Program-made: the position numbers and the translations under genes
Assembly (NCBI GenBank): GCA_965372015.1
Contig: CBDVAP010000074.1
Coordinates: forward strand, 1-13,735
DNA length: 13,735 nt
Source of the DNA: JACZSB01 sp965372015
GTDB taxonomy: Bacteria; Fidelibacterota; Marinisomatia; SCGC-AAA003-L08; TS1B11
Direction of reading: 5' to 3'
In this document: in pieces, positions 1 through 5,378 of the stretch
Numbering within the stretch: the first letter of the stretch is position 1
Layout: every line of letters begins with the position of its first letter
The notes under the pieces: generated by a model
Seen by the model: only the letters and a program-made list of their open reading frames with translations
Told to the model about the DNA's origin: nothing
The model's database searches: none

Positions 1-41
1 GCCGAGTTAACCGACATGATGACTGTTACAACTGGATCCAT
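1..41 (-). CDS. Glycosyltransferase family 2, N-terminal fragment (runs off left edge)
   Basis: On the minus strand an ATG at 41-39 opens a frame that stays open to the edge and reads MDPVVTVIMSVNS. A short hydrophobic strand of the form VTVIMSV directly after the start is the usual opening of family 2 (GT-A fold) glycosyltransferases, where it forms the first beta strand of the nucleotide-sugar site. Only 13 full codons are visible, so neither the DxD motif nor the substrate can be judged. The start lies 20 bases after the stop of the upstream methyltransferase on the same strand, so the two are probably cotranscribed in a glycan operon. No strong ribosome binding site is seen. The call rests on this motif and the neighbourhood alone. 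Confidence 0.5.
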   Translation of the reverse strand, partial: MDPVVTVIMSVNS

Positions 42-61
42 AGTAGATGAATAGGGGCTTA

Positions 62-721
62 TCAGGGATTACGGCGTTCAAAGCACATGAAGTTATTCGC
101 CAGCCAGGGAACTATGTCTTTATCCTGCATTTTATTTCTCACTGATTCTGAGAGCGAGCGGTTGTATTGGAAATCTTCATTCTCAAATAAATCGATCCAG
201 AAATCGTACGGCTGCTCATTGATATGCCCAACGCCTCCCTGTCCAACTGGGGCCGCAGTGAAGATAACGGTATCTGCATAAGAGGTGCAGTTTGTAATCA
301 ATTGCGGTGATAATTTGGTCTGAATATGCTCCGCAACCTCAAAACACATAACCAAATCGAATGTCTTGTCGATATGGATCGGTTTTGTTGCATCAGCCTT
401 AAAGACTTCTACCTCCTGTGGGGCTATCTGTACGGCTGCGTCGCTGTAGTCGCAGCCCAATACGGTTTTTCCCGTTTTGCGGAATTCGTTGATATATAGC
501 CCCATGCCGCATCCAATATCGAAGAGAGTATCGTACCTGAAGAAGGAATTGATGATCTTTGCAACTTGTTCAGCAGTCTTCACCTTCATCTGGTTGGCAT
601 CATCATAGAACTCATCATCGTAGATGCTTTGAATGATGAGGCGCGACAGGACCGGGAGGCGAAGTTTCAAGAGCCCATCAAATAGGAGATGGAATCGATT
701 GTAGGTCTTGCGCTTCATCAA
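62..721 (-). CDS. Class I SAM-dependent methyltransferase
   Basis: A 219-residue protein with a Rossmann-type methyltransferase core. Motif I is DIGCGMG at residues 68-74 (SAM glycine loop). It is followed by a second-strand acidic motif in LGCDYSD, an acidic segment VFKAD, and a motif IV-like strand FDLVMCFEVAEHI. A later GHINEQPYDFW segment, with its His-Asn-Glu and aromatic residues, is of a kind I associate with methyltransferases from surface-polysaccharide loci. The first ~45 residues are basic and hydrophobic without a clear signal peptide, so the enzyme is probably cytoplasmic. Its start overlaps the stop of the radical SAM gene by four bases (ATGA on the minus strand), implying translational coupling. 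A double Met at the start leaves the exact first residue open by one codon. The methyl acceptor is unknown; a sugar or lipid-linked glycan intermediate is an inference from context. Confidence 0.85.
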   Translation of the reverse strand: MMKRKTYNRFHLLFDGLLKLRLPVLSRLIIQSIYDDEFYDDANQMKVKTAEQVAKIINSFFRYDTLFDIGCGMGLYINEFRKTGKTVLGCDYSDAAVQIAPQEVEVFKADATKPIHIDKTFDLVMCFEVAEHIQTKLSPQLITNCTSYADTVIFTAAPVGQGGVGHINEQPYDFWIDLFENEDFQYNRSLSESVRNKMQDKDIVPWLANNFMCFERRNP

Positions 722-1806
722 TTAGAGATCTGAATGAGTTTTTCACCTTTCAAGATCTTCTTGAGGTACCATTTTAACAATTCCGGTGGATTGCCTTTAA
801 TGCTGGGAAGAATATCGGAATCACCACAGAGGCCATTAGGATACATACACGTTTTGGCATCGATTTCGTCTAGTATAATTTGTGGCATGCTCTCCCAAAT
901 ATCGTCAAAATTATCTTCACGCAGATTCCCGATTATCCGGTCATCACTCAGCTTGAAGTTACAGGGATACACATCACCCTCGGGTGCGATATGGACAATC
1001 TGTCTGCCGGCGTAACAAGGCATACTGCGTTTATTTACGATAGAATCATACAAGTATGAGCTGGTTACATACGCAGGCAAGAAAACCAGATTGTGCAGAA
1101 ATCCTTTGTTCTTGTAGACTCTCTCTACATGTGCGGCAATTACGTCTTCCATGCCCGGCTTCCAGAATACCAGATCATCCTCACTTACTTGGAACCGTTG
1201 GTTCATCACAGTCCAGCAGATATAGGCGTAGGTGCCGTTCCGCTCTGCAAAATCTTGAACCCAATCGAAATGATCGACATTGTCTTTGCAAAAAGTGAAA
1301 CTAAAGGCAACAGGGACTAAGTCCTTGATTCTCTCGTAGGTTTCAACGACTCTTTCAAAATTATCGGGGATACCGCGAGTCAGGTCATGAATTTCTTTCG
1401 GCCCATTCAAACTCAATCCAACCAAATCGATGCTGAGGTTTGGATTGGCTTTTCTTATCTCACGGAACATTTTTTCCGTACGTTCCGGATTAATCCCATT
1501 GGTGGTCAAATTCAGACCGGCACTGGGGATGTTTTTATGGAGGACTGAAACTAGATCGGGCAGGTCACTACGTAGAGTCGGCTCTCCACCGCTCAGTGTA
1601 ATATATTTAGTATTTGAGAAATACTTTGATTTTGTGAATTTGTCAATCTCTTCCACAGTTAGATCCTGGGATTCTTCCATTTTCCATATCGAGCAAGTAG
1701 TACACTTGGAATTGCACCTCCAGGTGGTAGTAAATCTTAATCCATGAATCTCCTTGCGGTTGTTTGTTACATGTCGAAGCCATCTGCCGTATTGATTAAT
1801 ACCCAT
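718..1806 (-). CDS. Radical SAM protein with SPASM/twitch-like C-terminus
   Basis: A 362-residue protein. The radical SAM CxxxCxxC motif is Cys31, Cys35 and Cys38 (WRCNSKCTTCSIW), and the SAM-binding GGEP is at residues 73-76. The C-terminal part carries Cys264, then after 12 residues a Gly, then four residues on Cys282, which matches the CX(9-15)GX(4)C signature of SPASM/twitch domains. Cys320 and Cys327 follow. With only four cysteines there, a single auxiliary [4Fe-4S] cluster is likelier than the two of a full SPASM domain. Chemistry begins with reductive cleavage of SAM; the substrate is unknown. It heads the minus-strand operon and overlaps the methyltransferase by four bases, so a role in making or modifying a surface glycan or its precursor is inferred. 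A peptide-modifying role is less likely, since no precursor peptide gene is visible next to it. The Shine-Dalgarno sequence is weak. Confidence 0.88.
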   Translation of the reverse strand: MGINQYGRWLRHVTNNRKEIHGLRFTTTWRCNSKCTTCSIWKMEESQDLTVEEIDKFTKSKYFSNTKYITLSGGEPTLRSDLPDLVSVLHKNIPSAGLNLTTNGINPERTEKMFREIRKANPNLSIDLVGLSLNGPKEIHDLTRGIPDNFERVVETYERIKDLVPVAFSFTFCKDNVDHFDWVQDFAERNGTYAYICWTVMNQRFQVSEDDLVFWKPGMEDVIAAHVERVYKNKGFLHNLVFLPAYVTSSYLYDSIVNKRSMPCYAGRQIVHIAPEGDVYPCNFKLSDDRIIGNLREDNFDDIWESMPQIILDEIDAKTCMYPNGLCGDSDILPSIKGNPPELLKWYLKKILKGEKLIQISN

Positions 1807-1919
1807 AAATTTTATCCGATGTCTTGATGATCAATGTTTGTGAAATAGTAATTCAAATCTGAGGTCTGAGTGTTTCGCTCGTTGGAGTGCAACCACTTCA
1901 ATAGATGTCCACAGCTATT

Positions 1920-2045
1920 TCATATCATAAGATTGGTCTGGGGTGGTTTCGCTACGGTAAACTCACTCGAACTCCTCACGGAATTTACTTGTTTCGCCAT
2001 ATGCCTTCCAAGAATGATGATATCACCCACGACTACGGCGGAGCC
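1920..2045 (-). other. Open minus-strand segment, possible C-terminal remnant of a lost gene
   Basis: Reading the minus strand down to a TGA at 1922-1920 gives 41 open codons that begin just after another in-frame TGA. The translation contains the hydrophobic strand VVVGDIIILGRHM followed by a polar tail. A hydrophobic strand of the form GDxxxxGR near the C-terminus is common in class I methyltransferases, so this could be the end of a deleted methyltransferase upstream of the radical SAM gene. A run this long is not statistically unusual, there is no good start, and I could not extend the similarity further upstream in any frame. Confidence 0.2.
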
Positions 2046-2186
2046 TCAAGCAATTATTTGAATTAAAGCGATTATTCAGATCGGAGTATGTATTACCAGT
2101 CCAACCCCATGTATAAAAATGGCCTTGCGTTCCGGCCGGGTTTTAATTTCCACTCAGCATAACGCCTAAAATGACTTTGATTACGG

Positions 2187-2193
2187 AAGGTGG
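2187..2193 (+). promoter_or_regulatory. Ribosome binding site deciding a TTG start (YfhO fragment)
   Basis: AAGGTGG sits five bases before TTG at 2199. The intact YfhO gene has the same AAGGTGG followed by a five-base spacer of the same pattern (NGANC) and TTG at 5375. The shared arrangement selects TTG over the in-frame GTG codons at 2190 and 2193, which overlap the binding site. Confidence 0.6.
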
Positions 2194-2198
2194 TGACC

Positions 2199-2609
2199 TT
2201 GTCTTTCCAGGATAGTACCCAGCAGCGGACGATGCTGCTGTCTATACTCGCACTCTTTACTCTCTCATTAATACTCTACATAAAACCAGCCGGTGGCGAT
2301 TATGTATTCGCCGGACCGGATTACCTCACACCCAAAGCCTTGGGTGAGGGGATGAGACTCATTGAGGAACAGACTGGTGAGCATCTCTTGTGGCAACCGG
2401 GTATTTTCTCCGGTATGCCAACCTTGCATGCTTTTAATGATATCTCACGGCTTTACCTCCCGGAACATATCGCAAGCGTGATGTCGTCTGTGGGTATCCC
2501 CATATTCTGGTTTTACCTAATGCACCTGGTGTTCGGCGGCTGCACGCACTGGGCCGCACAAAGGAGGCCACTGCCACAATCCGACGGGCGCTCGCCTATG
2601 GCCTGCTGA
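2199..2609 (+). pseudogene. YfhO-family membrane protein, N-terminal fragment (truncated paralogue)
   Basis: Residues 1-114 align without gaps to residues 1-114 of the intact YfhO protein encoded at 5375-7750. Both have an N-terminal membrane helix and shared blocks such as FxGPD, TGE, IFSGMP, HxF and HLxFGG. By eye 43 of 80 positions from residue 35 to 114 are identical, so this is an older paralogue and not a recent copy. Similarity stops abruptly after the FGG at about nucleotide 2540; the remaining 22 codons to TGA at 2607-2609 are an out-of-frame reading of the adjoining flippase. Normal length would be near 790 residues, so about 85 percent is missing and the fragment is unlikely to function. 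The start is TTG at 2199, chosen from its binding site. Either a deletion/recombination joined it to the flippase, or the join is an assembly error. Confidence 0.8.
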
Positions 2610-3820
2610 GCGGGCTGGTGGTGGCTTTCGTACTTGTGTTGGGCGCCGGGCGTATCAGCACAGGTGTCTTCCATGCCCGGGACCCTTTCCTGGGTCGGCT
2701 GATGATCTGGTTCGCTCTAATGATCCCCCTCATGGTCGTGGCGCAAATCACGGCCGGAGCCAGCCAGGGCTTCAAGGTGCTCAAACATCCGGCGCTGGCA
2801 CTGCACATTTTCCCACCGATTTTCCTGTGCCTAGCCTTTTCGATGCTGGTATGGTGGGCAGGTCCCTTATGGTCTATTGCCGCGGCTGTCGTCGGCTCAC
2901 AGGTCGTTTCGGTGGGAGCTGCTCTATTTTTCTTGACGAGACTGGTGCCGGTTCACCGTAAAGCCGTCAAGCCTCCCGATGCGGGACTGCTGCACTTTTC
3001 CATCCCCTTAGTGCTGGCCGTCGTCATGACGATGCTCATCCACTGGAGCGATATTATAATGCTGGGTATTCTTACTGATAGCCAGACGACAGGTCTCTAC
3101 CTACCGGCGGTCAGGACGGCGGGCATGATGGCCCTGTTTACCGCCTCCTTAGGCGGGATCCTGGCACCTATCATCTCGGGCTTCGATGCCCGGAATGAGA
3201 AATCGAGGATTCACGATTTGCTGCGGCTGGTCGGCCGGTGGAACTTTGCCGTTACCTGGCCCGCCTTCCTCTTCCTGTTGTTGTATGCGCCCAAGGTGAT
3301 GCTTGTTTTCGGTGCGGATTTTCTGGCAATGTGGACAGTCTTGCAGGTTTTGGCCCCGGCACAGGTTATCCTGTCGCTGGGGATGAGCAGTGCTCTCGCC
3401 CTGACAATGACCGGACATCCTAGAACCGCTCTGGTGAACAATACTATTGCACTGGTGGTCAATGTCCTGGCAAATCTGTACCTGATTCCCCGCTACGGTC
3501 CACTGGGTGCGGCCCTGGGAACTACGGCGGCAATAGGAACGCTTACATTGCTGCGCCTGGTTGAGCTGTGGGCTCTGCATCGAATGCATCCCTTCACCTG
3601 GAAATATACCAAGCCGCTACTGGCTGGGGTGGCCACTTTTACTGTGTGTTTCCTCGCTAACAAGTTTATATTTGACTGGCACACGGTGGCCGTGTTGCTG
3701 GTGGGAGCGGTGGTCTTCGTAAGTGTTTATGCCGCTTCCCTGTATCTGTTGCGTCTGGATGAGACCGACCGAGAGGTGTTGGCGGCCGTACGTCGTAATC
3801 TGAAAAAGGGCATGTTTTGA
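2540..3820 (+). pseudogene. Polysaccharide flippase (Wzx/MATE-like), lacking its N-terminus
   Basis: The frame is flippase-like from about 2540 (LHALGRTKEATATIRRAL, the cytoplasmic loop before a helix) to TGA at 3818-3820, about 426 residues. Many hydrophobic helices follow, including AYGLLSGLVVAFVLVLGAG near the start. The late segment YLIPRYGPLGAALGTT is typical of the C-terminal half of oligosaccharide flippases, which move lipid-linked glycans across the inner membrane. Family members are usually about 480-500 residues, so roughly the first 75 residues (two helices) are missing, replaced by YfhO sequence in another frame. GTG at 2618 is the first plausible internal start, but a protein from there would lack essential helices. 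The last ~100 codons are duplicated at 4870-5172. The TGA overlaps a TTG that opens only 12 codons (3817-3855), a likely stump of the next gene of an ancestral operon. Confidence 0.8.
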
Positions 3821-3823
3821 ACC
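3521..3823 (+). repeat. Direct repeat, copy 1 (flippase 3' end)
   Basis: This stretch matches 4870-5172 at a constant offset of 1349 bases without any gap. By eye there are about 15 mismatches over 3532-3820, eight of them in the last eight codons, and 3587-3748 (162 bases) is identical. The match includes the stop and the following ACC. Together the two copies flank the AT-rich island with the methyltransferase gene. Confidence 0.93.
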
Positions 3824-4103
3824 TGTGGTCCCGCCATAAGAAGTACACGTTCTAGCATAGGTGATACTCTCGACTTGATGAAGAGTACCTAAGAGAATTT
3901 GTATAAATCAATGATTGTGTCTTTTCAGCAAGCAGGTGGAGTAAAATGCTGAAACCAGGCACTTCACTGCCGGGGCTAATACAATGTTATGAAGTGCTAA
4001 CGAAGTATTGCTATATTCCAACGCAATATTTGACTAAAGAGATGTTGAAATACTGCAAACATGCAGCCTAATAAAAGTTATCTGGAAAAAAAGAGGGAAT
4101 CAA
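3821..4103 (+). other. AT-rich spacer and left edge of inserted island
   Basis: After the flippase stop, base composition changes within about 30 bases from GC-rich to clearly AT-rich and stays so to about 4838. The first bases (to 3855) still read as a 12-codon frame opened by the TTG that overlaps the flippase stop, and this probably marks the left boundary of the inserted DNA. No clear promoter, terminator or terminal inverted repeat is visible. The only candidate gene is the 41-codon frame at 3946-4071. Confidence 0.5.
3946..4071 (+). CDS. Possible small protein of 41 residues
   Basis: An ATG at 3946 opens 41 codons ending in TAA at 4069-4071. AGGTGGAG at 3934-3941 is a good Shine-Dalgarno match, though the spacer is only four bases. 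The peptide begins MLKPGTSLPG, ends KYCKHAA, has three cysteines, is mildly basic and has no membrane helix or signal peptide. It ends 32 bases before the methyltransferase start, so the two could be cotranscribed. I recognise no family. An open frame of this length can occur by chance, so the binding site is the main support. It could equally be a fragment of a broken gene. Confidence 0.3.
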   Translation: MLKPGTSLPGLIQCYEVLTKYCYIPTQYLTKEMLKYCKHAA

Positions 4104-4835
4104 ATGAAAATACCAGAAAGATTGACAAGATCAATTAATAAACTAGGAAAAGCAATTTTACGACCAATAAGAAGCAGATTTGGGAAAAAATATGCTTCTG
4201 AACTATCTTTCTGGAGAAACCGGCTCAAAATTGACAATGGAACATTTGAAAATTCTCATTACCTTTATTACCAGCGACTAATGTTATCGATGGCTGAAGA
4301 GCCTGACGATGGCTTTCTAAAAGGAAAGGTTGTTGCTGATTTTGGCTGTGGCCCCAGAGGCAGCTTAGTCTGGGCAATCTCCGCATCATTACGAATAGGT
4401 ATTGATGTGCTTGCTGACCGTTATTCCGATGAGTTCACGGACAATATTACTTCTCATGGAATGATATACTTAAAGTCTACTGAAAAAGTTATTCCGTTGC
4501 CATCGGATTTTGTTGATGTGATGTTTACGCTAAATGCTATTGATCATGTTGATTCGTTTTCCGCTATGTGTAGTGAAATAATTAGGGTTTTAAAACCTGG
4601 CGGAGAATTTATCGGCAGCTTTAACCTTGAAGAGCCAGTTACGCACTGCGAACCCCAAACGCTAAACGAGAAGATCATTAAAAAAAATCTACTAAACAAT
4701 TTGGATGTGCAATCTTACCGAATAACAAAACAGGGATCCGCTGAAAATCAATACAAATCTTTTTTTAACGGGAACCTAAGTTATGAACAAGGTCAAAAGG
4801 GGTACCTCTGGGTTAGAGCCAAGAAAATCAGATGA
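4104..4835 (+). CDS. Class I SAM-dependent methyltransferase on an AT-rich island
   Basis: A 243-residue protein of the Methyltransf_11/25 type. Motif I is DFGCGPRG at about residues 79-86, the second-strand acidic residue is in IGIDVLADRY (98-107), motif IV-like FVDVMFTLNAIDHV lies near 137-150, and the post-motif strand IIRVLKPGGEFIGSF is near 159-173. GAGGG at 4093-4097 lies six bases before the ATG, which fixes the start. The first 45 residues are basic, with no signal peptide, so it should be cytoplasmic. The substrate is unknown; a sugar in surface-glycan synthesis is inferred from the surrounding flippase, YfhO and glycosyltransferase genes. Base and codon use is strongly AT-biased compared with the GC-rich genes on both sides, pointing to horizontal acquisition. 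Flippase-derived sequence resumes within about ten bases of its stop. It is not closely similar to the methyltransferase at 62-721. Confidence 0.88.
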   Translation: MKIPERLTRSINKLGKAILRPIRSRFGKKYASELSFWRNRLKIDNGTFENSHYLYYQRLMLSMAEEPDDGFLKGKVVADFGCGPRGSLVWAISASLRIGIDVLADRYSDEFTDNITSHGMIYLKSTEKVIPLPSDFVDVMFTLNAIDHVDSFSAMCSEIIRVLKPGGEFIGSFNLEEPVTHCEPQTLNEKIIKKNLLNNLDVQSYRITKQGSAENQYKSFFNGNLSYEQGQKGYLWVRAKKIR

Positions 4836-4839
4836 CAAA

Positions 4840-5169
4840 GTGCTGTACCTAACCGCTATTCCGCTGAGCTCCACAACGGCAATAGGGCCGCTAACATTGC
4901 TGCGCCTGGTTGAGCTGTGGGCTCTGCATCGAATTCATCCCTTCACCTGGAAATATACCAAGCCGCTACTGGCTGGGGTGGCCACTTTTACTGTGTGTTT
5001 CCTCGCTAACAAGTTTATATTTGACTGGCACACGGTGGCCGTGTTGCTGGTGGGAGCGGTGGTCTTCGTAAGTGTTTATGCCGCTTCCCTGTATCTGCTT
5101 CGTCTGGATGAGACCGACCGAGAGGTGCTGGCGGCCGTACGTCGTAAGTTGGCAAGGGGATTTTTTTGA
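4840..5169 (+). pseudogene. Duplicated flippase C-terminal fragment (copy 2)
   Basis: From about 4870 to TGA at 5167-5169 this reproduces the last ~100 residues of the flippase at 2540-3820, with only a few amino-acid changes (Met to Ile in HRMHP, and the tail RRKLARGFF in place of RRNLKKGMF). Looser similarity (VLYL and onward, with a small deletion relative to copy 1) reaches back to about 4840, directly after the methyltransferase stop. The frame is open upstream into the methyltransferase but has no start of its own, so it is a 3' remnant and not a gene. The longest identical stretch is 162 bases, suggesting recent duplication or gene conversion. The ends are more diverged, which fits conversion between two older flippase paralogues. 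Confidence 0.85.
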
Positions 5170-5172
5170 ACC
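4870..5172 (+). repeat. Direct repeat, copy 2 (flippase 3' end)
   Basis: Partner of 3521-3823, in the same orientation at a constant offset of 1349 bases. Recombination between the copies would delete the methyltransferase island and restore a single flippase end leading into the downstream genes. Confidence 0.93.
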
Positions 5173-5378
5173 CAAGCTCATTTCGGAAAATTCGACCCCG
5201 GCTGCCGGCCCTACTGGTTCCGGTCGGCGCGGGGTTTGCACTCTATTATCAGCCGCTTTTGGGGAGCTATGTCTTTGCCGGTGTATATTTTAGCGCGCTA
5301 TATGGCCTGAGCCTGGAACCAGATGACCGGGCATTACTAAGGGCCTTCCAGCGAAAATTCGAAAGGTGGCGATCTTGA
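5166..5378 (+). pseudogene. 70-residue two-helix ORF, diverged flippase C-terminal tail (copy 3)
   Basis: A TTG at 5166 overlaps the TGA of the preceding flippase remnant and opens 70 codons ending in TGA at 5376-5378. Two hydrophobic segments lie at about residues 14-26 and 30-45, followed by a charged amphipathic tail. The end LGSYVFAGVYFSALYGLSLE, followed by PDDRALLRAFQRKF, parallels VGAVVFVSVYAASLYLLRLD followed by ETDREVLAAVRRKL of the flippase. The region around RKIRPRLP parallels WKYTKPLL, with an eight-residue gap between the helices. It therefore looks like the tail of a third flippase, much more diverged than the other two. Its stop overlaps the TTG start of the intact YfhO gene, so ribosomes leaving this frame could reinitiate on YfhO. 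It might be kept as a translated leader or small membrane protein instead of being inert. The flippase link is a by-eye alignment. Confidence 0.55.
5362..5369 (+). promoter_or_regulatory. Ribosome binding site deciding a TTG start (intact YfhO)
   Basis: AAAGGTGG lies five bases before TTG at 5375. The same core and spacing occurs before the YfhO fragment at 2199. GTG at 5366, three codons upstream, falls inside the binding site and is therefore a poorer start. Confidence 0.6.

Larger units (their letters stand above)
1807..2198. other. Divergent intergenic region between minus-strand operon and YfhO/flippase block
   Basis: About 390 AT-leaning bases separate two divergent transcription units, so promoters for both directions should lie here. 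I see no convincing -35/-10 pair. The nearest candidates are TTGAAT at 2058-2063 and TATAAA at 2112-2117, which are badly spaced relative to each other. A GGCC...GGCC short stem at about 2121-2137 followed by GGGTTTTAATTT could be a weak terminator, but the stem is only four pairs. An open minus-strand segment inside this region is listed separately. The 3' end holds the ribosome binding site of the YfhO fragment. Confidence 0.5.

Noticed and set aside
2199..3820. A programmed frameshift near 2540 joining YfhO and flippase into one functional fusion.
   Set aside because: No slippery run is seen at the junction, and each partner would still lack essential parts. Rearrangement or assembly error explains it more simply.
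3849..4840. The island as a classical insertion sequence or integron cassette.
   Set aside because: No transposase, integrase, terminal inverted repeats or attachment-site-like hairpin is visible. The flanking repeats are coding sequence of a flippase.
4783..5169. A continuous frame reading from inside the methyltransferase end into flippase copy 2, as if a fusion gene.
   Set aside because: The upstream part is an out-of-frame reading of the methyltransferase and the ATG at 4783 has no fitting binding site. Only the part from about 4840 has homology, so it is a remnant.
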